From Mycobacterium sp. IS-1590 (GTDB taxonomy: Bacteria > Actinomycetota > Actinomycetes > Mycobacteriales > Mycobacteriaceae), in NCBI RefSeq assembly GCF_001500025.1, contig NZ_LQIW01000022.1, positions 1-33,103 of the forward strand: DNA of 33,103 nucleotides, read 5' to 3'. The notes beneath the pieces are model-generated. The model saw nothing but the letters and a program-made list of their open reading frames with translations, was not told the origin of the DNA and made no database searches. Shown here one piece after another: positions 7,933 through 15,660 of the stretch. The position numbers and the translations under genes are program-made. The first letter of the stretch is position 1, and each line of letters starts with the position of its first letter.

Positions 7933-9081
7933 GTGACCGACAGCGCGAACAACGGCACGAACCCTGAGGTACTGCTCTTCGCCTCGACGACACAGTCGTT
8001 CCTCGAGAAGGAAGTGCCGCTGAGCCGGATACGGCAGATGCACGACGCCGGAACCTCGTTCGACGCCGACTGGTGGCGTCGAGCCGTTGAGCTCGGCTGG
8101 ACCAGCCTGCTGGTCCCCGAGGAACTCGGCGGCGGCAGCGTATCCGGTAGCGGTGTCACGGATCTGGCGCTGGTCGCCGAGATCGCCGGCAAGACCGTCG
8201 CTCCCGGGCCACTGCACCCGGTGAGCACCGTGCTCGCCGGGCTGGTCGAGGCGCCCGCCGGCCACGAGGAATCCATCGCGGCGCTGGTCGCCGGCGACGC
8301 GGTGGCCAGCTGGGCGGTGTACGAGCCCGGACGGTCGTGGTCTCCCCTGACGCCGACGGTCACCGCCACCGCGACCGACGGCGGGTTCCGCATCGACGGG
8401 GTCAAGGACCGAGTCGAGGCCGGCGCGGACAGCGGATTGTTCTTGGTGACAGCACAATCCGACGACGGTCTCCGGCAGTTCCTGGTGCCCGCCGACGCAC
8501 CGGGTGTGCGGGTGGAGCCGCAGCGCTCGATCGACATGGTCAAAAGTTACGCGCGCGTGCACTTCGACGGGGTCGAGGTCGAGGCGGGCGCGGCGGTCGG
8601 CACGGCCGAACAGACACCGGCCCTGATCGAGCGCCAATCCCAGATCGCCACAGTGCTGCAGTGTGCCGAAGTGGTCGGAATCCTCGATACGGTGCTGGCC
8701 TTCACCATTCAGTGGGGCTTCGACCGGCATTCGTTCGGTCGCCCCCTGGGTTCGTACCAGGCCCTCAAGCACAAGTACGCCGACCTGAAGATCTGGTTCG
8801 AAGGATGCCGGGCCACGACCAACGCCGCGGTGGCCGAGGTGGCGGCGCGGACCGCCGGTGCGGCGATGGCCGTCAGCGTCGCGAAATCCTATGTGGGTGA
8901 ATACTCGCCGGGCATGTTGCAGCTGTGTGTGCAGCTGCACGGAGGGATCGGGGTGACGTGGGAGCACGACCTGCACCTGTTCCTGCGACGAACCACGTTG
9001 AACCGCTCGATGTTCGGCACCCCCGAAGACCACAACCTGCGGGTTTACGCCCTCACCAAGAACCTGGAGCAAGCGTCATGA
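7933..9081 (+). CDS. Acyl-CoA dehydrogenase, catalytic-type subunit (FadE-like)
   Basis: A 382-aa acyl-CoA dehydrogenase-fold flavoprotein that would carry out alpha,beta-dehydrogenation of an acyl-CoA. The C-terminal part holds GFDRHSFGRPLGSYQALKH and then QLHGGIGVTWEHD, where the Glu is at the catalytic-base position of the FadE types that keep it. The mid-domain with the usual FAD-contacting TxA pattern is weakly conserved. GTG 7933 is preferred because GAAAGAGAG (7921-7929) lies just upstream; an earlier GTG at 7885 falls inside the hairpin. The next dehydrogenase gene overlaps by 4 nt, the arrangement seen for alpha2beta2 FadE pairs such as FadE26-27 and FadE28-29. The substrate is unknown; a bulky or branched acyl-CoA is my inference from that resemblance. 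Confidence 0.85.
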   Translation: MTDSANNGTNPEVLLFASTTQSFLEKEVPLSRIRQMHDAGTSFDADWWRRAVELGWTSLLVPEELGGGSVSGSGVTDLALVAEIAGKTVAPGPLHPVSTVLAGLVEAPAGHEESIAALVAGDAVASWAVYEPGRSWSPLTPTVTATATDGGFRIDGVKDRVEAGADSGLFLVTAQSDDGLRQFLVPADAPGVRVEPQRSIDMVKSYARVHFDGVEVEAGAAVGTAEQTPALIERQSQIATVLQCAEVVGILDTVLAFTIQWGFDRHSFGRPLGSYQALKHKYADLKIWFEGCRATTNAAVAEVAARTAGAAMAVSVAKSYVGEYSPGMLQLCVQLHGGIGVTWEHDLHLFLRRTTLNRSMFGTPEDHNLRVYALTKNLEQAS

Positions 9082-10340
9082 CCGACACGACATCGGCCCC
9101 GGCCGCGCCGGCCACCGCAGAATCGGTCGAGGAGTTCGCGGCCCGGGCTGAGGCGTGGCTGGCGGACAACATGCCGCCGATCGACCCGAACAACCCACCC
9201 GAACACGACCGCGGTGAAGAGGAGCCGTGGCTGCGCGCGCGGGAACTCCAAAAGCGGTTGTGGGAGGGCGGATTCGCCGGTATCTGTTTTCCTCGAGAGT
9301 ACGGCGGGCTCGGCCTGCCGATCGCCTACCAGAAGGCGTTCGACAACGCGTCCCGTTGCTACGAGCTGCCGATCATCCTCAACACCCCGACGTTCACCAT
9401 CTGCGCGGCCACCATCCTCGACACCGGCAGCGAGGAGCAGAAGCGCCGGCACATCTCCGCGGCCCTGCGCGGCGACGAGGTGCTGGTGCAGCTGCTGTCG
9501 GAACCCAGCGGCGGATCCGACCTCGCCGGTGTGATCACCCGCGCCGACCGCAAGGGTGACAAGTGGGTGATCAACGGGGCGAAGACTTGGAGCACAAGCG
9601 CTTTCGCCGCCGATTACGGGTTGATGCTCGCGCGCACGAACTGGGATGTGCCCAAGCACGAGGGTCTGACGATGTTCCTGGTGCCCATCAACAGCCCCGG
9701 CATCACGCTGCGTCGCATCAAGCAGGTCAACGGATCCGTCGAGTTCTGCGAGGAGTTCTTCGACAACCTCGAACTCGGCGACGACGCGGTCGTCGGTGAG
9801 GTCAACGGCGGCTGGCACGTCGCCTCACGGCAGCTGTATCACGAGCGGCGCGCCGTCGGTGGCGGATCGGAGTTCGCCAGCGGGATCGGCGCCGAGGGCA
9901 AATCCGATGTCCCGATCAATTACGTTGAGCTGCTGGAGAAGGCCGGTCAAGCCGGCAATGTCCGGCTGCAGGAGATGGCCGGGCGCGCGTTGGTGCACCG
10001 GACGGTGCGCGAACAGCTGATCGACCACGTCTACCACGGTGTGCTCGACGGCTCGCTACCGCCGGCCGCCGGGTCGATCATTCGCATCGCGCACGCCGAC
10101 GTCCATCACGTCGAGTTCGACACGGCGCTGGCGATCACCGGGAGCGCCGGCGTGGTCGACGTCGACGGCGTCCTGATCCGCCACGGCGAGCGTTACCTGT
10201 CGCGGCAGGCCGCCGCGCTGGGCGGGGGCACCACCGAGATCGCGCGCAACATCATCGGCGAGCGCGTGCTCGGCTTCCCCCGCGAACCCGCCGCCGATCG
10301 CGACGTGCCGTTCAAAGAGGTCAAACGCAACCGGGGCTGA
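9078..10340 (+). CDS. Acyl-CoA dehydrogenase, partner subunit (FadE-like)
   Basis: A 420-aa acyl-CoA dehydrogenase. Visible features are GFAGICFPREYGGLGLP (N-terminal domain), LLSEPSGGSDLAG and WVINGAKTWSTSA (the FAD/substrate-contacting middle domain), and ALGGGTTEIARNIIGERVLGFPRE (C-terminal FAD-binding signature). At the position where the neighbouring subunit has TWEHD, this protein reads VDVDGVLIRHGERYLSR, so the catalytic base probably comes from the partner. ATG 9078 overlaps the previous stop in ATGA, implying translational coupling and a stoichiometric heteromer. The gene ends 30 nt before the convergent radical SAM gene, and I see no terminator in that gap. Confidence 0.87.
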   Translation: MTDTTSAPAAPATAESVEEFAARAEAWLADNMPPIDPNNPPEHDRGEEEPWLRARELQKRLWEGGFAGICFPREYGGLGLPIAYQKAFDNASRCYELPIILNTPTFTICAATILDTGSEEQKRRHISAALRGDEVLVQLLSEPSGGSDLAGVITRADRKGDKWVINGAKTWSTSAFAADYGLMLARTNWDVPKHEGLTMFLVPINSPGITLRRIKQVNGSVEFCEEFFDNLELGDDAVVGEVNGGWHVASRQLYHERRAVGGGSEFASGIGAEGKSDVPINYVELLEKAGQAGNVRLQEMAGRALVHRTVREQLIDHVYHGVLDGSLPPAAGSIIRIAHADVHHVEFDTALAITGSAGVVDVDGVLIRHGERYLSRQAAALGGGTTEIARNIIGERVLGFPREPAADRDVPFKEVKRNRG

Positions 10341-10370
10341 TGTCCCTCGCCCCCGCCACCTTGTCTGGGC

Positions 10371-11390
10371 TCAGAACAGGGTGGGCTGCAGGGTCGGGAC
10401 CGGCGAAGGCGCGGGCGGTGCGTCCGCGGCGCGAAACGACCGGCGGTCGGGCGCCAGGCCGTGTTTGGTGACGAGCGGTGCCGCCCTGTCGTGCAACATC
10501 TTTCGATAGTCCGACGGCAGGTATGCGCCGCGGCGGTACAACTCGCGGTACTTCGGGACCAGTTCGGGATGGGAGCCGGCCAGCCAGTTCATGAACCAGC
10601 CGCGCGTGGAACCGCGCAGGTGCAGCCCGAACACGGTGACACCGGTGGCGCCGGCCGCCGCGATTTCGGCGAGCAGCCCGTCGAGGTGCTCGGCCGAATC
10701 CGTCAGGTGCGGCAACACCGGAGCCACCATCACATGACAGTCCAGCCCGGCGTCTCGGATCGCGGCGATCATCCCGAGCCGCGCTTGCGGCGACGGTGTG
10801 CCCGGTTCGACCTCCCGGTGCAGCACGGGGTCTCCGACGGCAAGCGAAACCGCCACGCTGACGTCCACCTGACGGGCGGCCTCGCGGATCAGCGGCAGAT
10901 CACGTCGCAGCAGGGTGCCCTTGGTGAGGATGGAAAACGGCGTACCGGAATCGGTCAGCGCCGAAATGATCCCCGGCATCAGCGCGTAGCGGCCCTCGGC
11001 CCGCTGGTACGGATCGGTGTTGGTGCCCAGCGCCACCGTCTCGCGCTGCCACGACCGCCGCGACAACTCGCGGCGCAGCACGTCGGCGACGTTGGTCTTG
11101 ACCACGACCTCGCTGTCGAAATCGCTACCCGAGTTCAGATCGAGATACTCGTGCGTGGGCCGCGCGAAGCAGTACCGGCAGGCGTGCGAGCACCCGCGGT
11201 AGCCGTTGACGGTGAACCGGAACGGCAGCATCGACGGAGCCGGCACCCTGTTGAGCGCCGATTTGCACAGCACTTCGTGGAAGGTGATGCCCTCGAACTG
11301 CGGCGTCCGCACGCTGCGCACGAAACCGATACGCTGCAGTCCGGGCAGCGCACCGTCGTCGACGCCGACACCCTGCCCATCCCATCGCAT
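10371..11390 (-). CDS. Rv2578c-family radical SAM protein (SPL-like)
   Basis: A 339-aa radical S-adenosylmethionine protein. The [4Fe-4S] motif CSHACRYC (C67, C71, C74; CX3CX2C) is in the arrangement used by spore-photoproduct-lyase-like radical SAM proteins. It continues FARPTHEYLD and GTNTDPYQRAEGRY, which strongly recall M. tuberculosis Rv2578c. The exact reaction is not established. The start is ATG 11390. A consensus mycobacterial SOS box lies 10 nt upstream (11400-11415). From memory, Rv2578c is a reported LexA/DNA-damage regulon member in M. tuberculosis, consistent with this site. The long final Pro-rich tail ending TLF is also reminiscent of Rv2578c. Confidence 0.88.
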   Translation of the reverse strand: MRWDGQGVGVDDGALPGLQRIGFVRSVRTPQFEGITFHEVLCKSALNRVPAPSMLPFRFTVNGYRGCSHACRYCFARPTHEYLDLNSGSDFDSEVVVKTNVADVLRRELSRRSWQRETVALGTNTDPYQRAEGRYALMPGIISALTDSGTPFSILTKGTLLRRDLPLIREAARQVDVSVAVSLAVGDPVLHREVEPGTPSPQARLGMIAAIRDAGLDCHVMVAPVLPHLTDSAEHLDGLLAEIAAAGATGVTVFGLHLRGSTRGWFMNWLAGSHPELVPKYRELYRRGAYLPSDYRKMLHDRAAPLVTKHGLAPDRRSFRAADAPPAPSPVPTLQPTLF

Positions 11391-11399
11391 ACACTCGAT

Positions 11400-11415
11400 T
11401 CGAACTCACGTTCGA
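11400..11415. promoter_or_regulatory. LexA SOS box, shared by divergent genes
   Basis: TCGAACTCACGTTCGA matches the mycobacterial LexA consensus TCGAAC-N4-GTTCGA at all 12 fixed positions. It lies between the radical SAM start (11390, minus) and the HelD-family gene (plus). TAGGAT at 11416-11421 could be the plus-strand -10 box, so LexA would sit in the spacer and occlude RNA polymerase. Confidence 0.85.
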
Positions 11416-11473
11416 TAGGATGTCAAGGTCGACGCGCGCGCGAGCCGGCGGTGAGCTGACAGAGAGGGGCGGT

Positions 11474-13684
11474 GTGCCGACCGAGGGCTACGACGAACTG
11501 GCTGACGACGAACTGGCTGGCGACGAACTGGCTTCCGAGCAGCGCTACGTCGACGGGTTGTACGCGCGACTCGACACCGAACGCGCCCGCGTGCGCAAGC
11601 ACTACGACGCGGCGCTGCGCGGTGACGGCGGCTCACTGGTCGACCGCGACGCCGAGGTGCGCGCGGTGGCCAAGCGGATGAACCGGCTCAACGTCGCCGA
11701 CCACGGGCTGTGCTTCGGCCGGCTGGACAGCGTCACGGGCGATCGCCTCTACATCGGTCGCATCGGGTTACTCGACGAGGCCAACGAGTACGAGCCGCTG
11801 CTCCTCGACTGGCGGGCACCCGCGGCGCGCCCCTTCTACGTCGCCACCGCGGCCCACCCCGAGGGCATGCGCCGACGCCGCCAGTTCCACTCCATCGGCC
11901 GTCGCATCACCGATTTCACCGACGAGACGCTGGGCCGGCCCACCGAAGGCGCGCAGGGTGACGCCGCGCTGCTGGCGGCGGTCAACGCGCCCCGCGGCGA
12001 GGGCATGCGCGACATCGTCGCGACCATCCAATCCGAGCAGGACGAGATCATCCGGCTCGAGCACCCGGGCGTCCTGGTGATCGAGGGCGGCCCGGGCACC
12101 GGCAAGACCGTCGTCGCATTGCACCGGGTCGCCTACCTGCTCTACACGCAGCGCGAGCGGATGGAACGCCACGGCGTGCTGGTGATCGGCCCGAACACCG
12201 CGTTCCTGCGCCACATCGACCGGGTGCTGCCCTCGCTCGGCGAAACCAACGTCGTGTTCATGACGACCGGCGACCTCGTTCCCGGCCTGCGGGTCACCGC
12301 CGAGGACTCCCCCGACGCGGCGCGGGCCAAGGGTTCGCTGACGATGCTGGACGTGCTGGCAGCGGCGATCGCCGACCGGCAACGGGTTCCCGAAGAACCG
12401 GTGCCGATCAAGCTCGCCGACGTCACCGTGCGGATCGACGCAGAGACGGCCGAGTGGGCCATCCAGGAAGCCCGCGACAGCGGCTTGCCGCACAACGACG
12501 CGCGCGCGGTGTTCGTCGACGTCATCACCTGGGTGCTCACCGAGCGTGCGATCGCCCGCATCGGCAAGGGCTGGCTGACGCGCGACGACAAGGCGGCGTG
12601 GGAACACCTGCGTGCCGAGCTTCTCGACGAACTCGACGACCATGAAGCGTTCCACACCGTCCTCGACGATCTGTGGCCGCAGCTGACGCCGGAGGCGCTG
12701 CTGGCCGGGCTCTACGAGTCTGCCGAACGGCTCAGTGCCGCAGGCGCTGACGAGTCCCTGTTGCGCGCGCACGGCGATGCGTGGACGGTGTCGGACGTGC
12801 CGCTGCTCGACGAACTGGTCGACATGCTGGGCGGGATCGAACCCGACGCCGCGGCCGAGACGCAACGCAAGGAGGAGGCCGCCTACGCCGCGGGCGTGCT
12901 GGACCTGATGGTGGCCCGCGAGGACCTGATGGACGACGAAGACCATCTGATCGCCGCCGACCTGCTCGACGCCGAGGATCTCGCCGAACGGTTCGTCGAG
13001 CGCGACAACCGCGATCTCGCCGAACGTGCTGCCGCAGACCGTGATTGGACGTACCGCCACGTCGTCGTCGACGAGGCGCAGGAACTCTCGGAGATGGACT
13101 GGCGTGTGCTGATGCGTCGGTGTCCCAGCAAGTCCTTCACCGTGGTCGGCGACCTCGCGCAACGCCGGTCGGCCGCCGGTGCCACGTCGTGGGGCGCGAT
13201 GCTCGATCCGTACGTGCCCGGGCGCTGGATATACCGGCCGCTGTCGGTGAACTACCGCACACCCGCCGAGATCATGGACGTCGCCGCGGGCCTGCTCGCC
13301 GAGTTCGCCCCCGACGTGCGGCCGCCCGAATCGGTTCGCGCATGCGGTGTTCGGCCATGGGCCCGCCTCGTCGACGACGAGGAGCTGCCCGCCGCGATCG
13401 AAGAGTTCCGCCGCGACGAGGACGGCCGCGAGGGAACCAGCGTCGTGATCGGACCCAGGGGAATGGGCGGGACGGTGTCGCCCTCGGAGATCAAGGGATT
13501 GGAGTTCGACGCGGTTCTGGTCGTCGAGCCCGGACGGATCCTCGCCGACGGTCCGCGCGGAGCGGCCGACCTCTACGTCGCGCTCACCCGAGCGACACAG
13601 CGGCTCGGTGTGCTGCATACCGAGCCGCTGCCACCCACGTTGAAACTGTCTGTACTGGAGACTTTGGAGACCGTGACCGATTGA
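11474..13684 (+). CDS. helD: HelD-family RNA polymerase recycling motor ATPase
   Basis: A 736-aa UvrD/Rep-like (SF1) ATPase of the HelD type, which pries stalled RNA polymerase off nucleic acid; the related HelR type also displaces rifamycins. The N-terminal helical region (about residues 15-85) is the expected coiled coil. Then come RIGLLDEANEYEPLLLDWRAP, Walker A GGPGTGKT (205-212), VVVDEAQELSEMDW (Walker B region), VGDLAQRRSA, VNYRTPAEI and a C-terminal VALTRATQRLG. GTG 11474 has AGAGAGGGG (11461-11469) upstream and gives the length I recall for M. smegmatis HelD. An in-frame ATG at 11420 would add 18 residues, but lies before the likely transcription start near 11428. Motifs alone do not separate HelD from HelR. 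The N-terminus carries three DELA repeats. A LexA box precedes it. Confidence 0.85.
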   Translation: MPTEGYDELADDELAGDELASEQRYVDGLYARLDTERARVRKHYDAALRGDGGSLVDRDAEVRAVAKRMNRLNVADHGLCFGRLDSVTGDRLYIGRIGLLDEANEYEPLLLDWRAPAARPFYVATAAHPEGMRRRRQFHSIGRRITDFTDETLGRPTEGAQGDAALLAAVNAPRGEGMRDIVATIQSEQDEIIRLEHPGVLVIEGGPGTGKTVVALHRVAYLLYTQRERMERHGVLVIGPNTAFLRHIDRVLPSLGETNVVFMTTGDLVPGLRVTAEDSPDAARAKGSLTMLDVLAAAIADRQRVPEEPVPIKLADVTVRIDAETAEWAIQEARDSGLPHNDARAVFVDVITWVLTERAIARIGKGWLTRDDKAAWEHLRAELLDELDDHEAFHTVLDDLWPQLTPEALLAGLYESAERLSAAGADESLLRAHGDAWTVSDVPLLDELVDMLGGIEPDAAAETQRKEEAAYAAGVLDLMVAREDLMDDEDHLIAADLLDAEDLAERFVERDNRDLAERAAADRDWTYRHVVVDEAQELSEMDWRVLMRRCPSKSFTVVGDLAQRRSAAGATSWGAMLDPYVPGRWIYRPLSVNYRTPAEIMDVAAGLLAEFAPDVRPPESVRACGVRPWARLVDDEELPAAIEEFRRDEDGREGTSVVIGPRGMGGTVSPSEIKGLEFDAVLVVEPGRILADGPRGAADLYVALTRATQRLGVLHTEPLPPTLKLSVLETLETVTD
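11492..11533 (+). repeat. In-frame 15-bp tandem repeat (3 units) in helD
   Basis: GACGAACTGGCT occurs exactly at 11492, 11507 and 11522, with a period of 15 nt, each unit separated by a variable codon (GAC, GGC). It encodes DELA-D-DELA-G-DELA near the N-terminus. An in-frame repeat of this kind can gain or lose units without breaking the protein. Confidence 0.9.
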
Positions 13685-13711
13685 TCGGTCCGGATGCCTA
13701 CCGCCGCGCCG

Positions 13712-14131
13712 TCACCACTGGCTCAGCTGGCACTGCACCGTGTAGGTACCGTCCTGCTGCACCGCCACCTGACCGTCGATCGCGATCTCGCAGTGCGGGT
13801 TCGGGGACGCTTGCATGGCGTGCACCCCGGTGCTGGCGGTGAGGATCGCCCACTGCGGATCGGCCATCGTCGTCTCGAAGACCCACGGCACGCCCGGCTG
13901 CAGGATCACTTCTTCCTTCTTCAGGTACGCATACGCGTCGGCGTTGTAGGCCTCCTTGCTCGGAGGCTGCGCAATCAGATAGTTGAGCTGGAAGTCGGCA
14001 GGAGCCGTTGACGTCAGCGTGTAGCGGACCACCTGGCCTTCCGACTGGGCATTCGCCGTCGCATGGCTGACCGAGACTGACGCCGCCGCCACCATGAGTG
14101 CCGCCCCGACCTTGGTTCTAGCTGTTCGCAT
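13712..14131 (-). CDS. Small secreted protein, possibly MmpS-like beta-sandwich
   Basis: A 139-aa protein with a clear Sec signal peptide: RTARTK, a hydrophobic core, then likely cleavage after ATANA near residue 28. The mature part has GVPWVFETTMADPQWAILTAS, then CEIAIDGQVAVQQDGTYTVQC, with two cysteines about 20 residues apart. This order (aromatic strand, then CxIxVDG...VxC) recalls the periplasmic domain of MmpS proteins, but no mmpL lies nearby. The homology is inferred by eye and is weak. ATG 14131 lacks a good ribosome-binding site. An in-frame GTG 9 nt upstream follows a TACCGT -10-like box by 8 nt and could be a leaderless start. It is convergent with helD (27-nt gap) and divergent from the urt operon. 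Confidence 0.7.
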   Translation of the reverse strand: MRTARTKVGAALMVAAASVSVSHATANAQSEGQVVRYTLTSTAPADFQLNYLIAQPPSKEAYNADAYAYLKKEEVILQPGVPWVFETTMADPQWAILTASTGVHAMQASPNPHCEIAIDGQVAVQQDGTYTVQCQLSQW

Positions 14132-14387
14132 GTTCGTCACATCGCCGGACGGTACCAAACCGTTACACCCCCGGCACCGCCGCTGCCGAGGGCCGTGCGT
14201 GCGCCACTGAACGGCAAACGACCTGCGGGGAAGTCACAGGTTAATTTGTTCGTCACACGCAGACATTTCCCAGAAACACCGCCGCTCTAACGTCCCGATT
14301 CGACAACCACGCGACGTCGGGATCTTCGCGCCCGACTCGACGCTCATCGCCCGATGTGCGCTGCGGATATATAGGGAAAGGCTGTTC
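14132..14387 (+). promoter_or_regulatory. urt promoter region with weak GlnR-like site
   Basis: A 256-bp divergent intergenic region that becomes locally AT-rich at about 14232-14277. TAACGT (14288-14293) is a plausible -10 box. A spaced series GTTAA (14240), CGTCA (14251), GACAT (14262), GAAAC (14273), 11 bp apart, loosely fits the actinobacterial GlnR pattern GTNAC-n6-GAAAC, but only the last element is exact. Its centre would lie about 40 bp before the predicted start, suitable for activation. A leader inverted repeat, TCCCGA (14293-14298) and TCGGGA (14317-14322), follows. I found no guanidine riboswitch. Confidence 0.35.
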
Positions 14388-15653
14388 ATGCGACTACCAC
14401 GACGGTCCTCCGTGAGACGTTCAGCCCTCGTTGCCGGCGGATTCCTCGCTGCGACAAGCCTGGTGCTGGCCGGCTGCGGAAGCAAGGCGACCGAGTCGGA
14501 CTCGGCAAACGCCCAATCGTGTGTCGACACCTCGGGCCCGACGATCAAAGTGGGTGCGCTGAACTCGTTGTCGGGCACCATGGCCATCTCGGAAGTGACC
14601 GTCCGCAATGCCATCGACCTCGCGGTCGAGCAGATCAACGGCTCCGGCGGTGTGATGGGCAAGCAGATCCAACTCGTCGGCGAGGACGGCGCGTCCGAAC
14701 CGACGGTGTTCGCGGAGAAGGCCGAGAAGCTGATCAGCAGCGACTGCGTGGCGGCGGTGTTCGGCGGGTGGACCTCGTCGTCGCGCAAGGCCATGCTGCC
14801 GGTCTTCGAGAGCGCGAACTCGCTGCTGTACTACCCCGTCCAGTACGAGGGTCTGGAGTCGAGCAAGAACATCTTCTACACCGGCGCCACCACCAACCAG
14901 CAGATCGTCCCGGCCTTGGATTACCTCAAGGAGAAGGGCGTCAAGTCGCTGTATCTGGTCGGCAGCGACTACGTGTTCCCGCAGACCGCCAACCGGATCA
15001 TCAAGGCCTACGCGGGTGCCAACGGCATGGAGATCAAGGGTGAGGACTACACGCCGCTGGGTTCGACGGACTTCTCGACCATCGTCAACAAGGTCCGCAC
15101 CGCTGACGCCGACGCGGTGTTCAACACCCTCAACGGCGACTCCAACGTGGCGTTCTTCCGCGAGTACAAGAACGTGGGGCTGACTCCGGAGGCGATGCCG
15201 GTGGTCTCGGTGTCGATCGCCGAGGAAGAAGTCGGCGGCATCGGCATCGCGAACATCACCGGTCAACTCACCGCCTGGAACTACTACGAAACCGTCGACA
15301 ACCCGGTCAACAAGGCGTTCGTCAAGGCTTACAAGGACAAGTACGGCGCCAACAAGCCGACGTCGGATCCGATGGAAGCCGCCTACGTCTCGGTGTACCT
15401 GTGGAAGAACACGGTCGAGAAGGCGAAGTCGTTCGACGTCAAGGCGATTCAGGACAATGCCGGTGGCGTGACGTTCGACGCGCCGGAGGGTCTGGTCACC
15501 ATCGACGGCGAGAACCACCACATCACCAAGACCGCACGCATCGGCGAGATTCGGCCCGACGGCCTGATCTACACGATCTGGGAGTCGCCGGGGCCGATCG
15601 AACCCGACCCCTACCTCAAGTCGTATCCGTGGGCGGCCGGCCTGTCCAGCTGA
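14388..15653 (+). CDS. urtA: Urea/short-chain amide ABC transporter substrate-binding lipoprotein UrtA
   Basis: A 421-aa periplasmic-binding lipoprotein. Residues 1-29 form a lipoprotein signal with lipobox LAGC (C30 lipidated). The mature part is the two-lobed Peripla_BP_5/6 (Leu/Ile/Val-type) fold, with IKVGALNSLSGTMAISE, FGGWTSSSRKAMLPVFE, LLYYPVQYEGLESSKNIFYTGA and NYYETVDNPVN. The WTSSSRKAMLPV and LLYYPVQYEG stretches are hallmarks of UrtA/FmdD. It captures urea or a short amide outside the membrane for the UrtBC channel. ATG 14388 has GGGAAAGG (14374-14381) 6 nt upstream. It is first in a five-gene operon, urtABCDE, separated from urtB by 7 nt. Nitrogen control by GlnR is likely from family knowledge but only weakly supported by the sequence. 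Confidence 0.93.
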   Translation: MRLPRRSSVRRSALVAGGFLAATSLVLAGCGSKATESDSANAQSCVDTSGPTIKVGALNSLSGTMAISEVTVRNAIDLAVEQINGSGGVMGKQIQLVGEDGASEPTVFAEKAEKLISSDCVAAVFGGWTSSSRKAMLPVFESANSLLYYPVQYEGLESSKNIFYTGATTNQQIVPALDYLKEKGVKSLYLVGSDYVFPQTANRIIKAYAGANGMEIKGEDYTPLGSTDFSTIVNKVRTADADAVFNTLNGDSNVAFFREYKNVGLTPEAMPVVSVSIAEEEVGGIGIANITGQLTAWNYYETVDNPVNKAFVKAYKDKYGANKPTSDPMEAAYVSVYLWKNTVEKAKSFDVKAIQDNAGGVTFDAPEGLVTIDGENHHITKTARIGEIRPDGLIYTIWESPGPIEPDPYLKSYPWAAGLSS

Positions 15654-15660
15654 GCCACAC

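Noticed and set aside
7888..9072. 394-codon minus-strand frame opposite the first acyl-CoA dehydrogenase gene
   Set aside because: Antisense shadow; no family motif.
11420..11473. Upstream ATG start of helD
   Set aside because: Lies before the probable transcription start and lacks a ribosome-binding site; GTG 11474 has one.
11391..11473. Rifamycin-associated element upstream of helD
   Set aside because: No palindrome of that kind; the only strong palindrome is the SOS box.
11768..13618. 616-codon minus-strand open frame opposite helD
   Set aside because: A shadow of GC-rich third-position bias. Low-complexity His/Arg/Gly-rich product with no motifs, while the plus strand has clear HelD motifs.
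14282..14387. Guanidine or other riboswitch before urtA
   Set aside because: No ykkC-type conserved stretches; only a short 6-bp stem was found.
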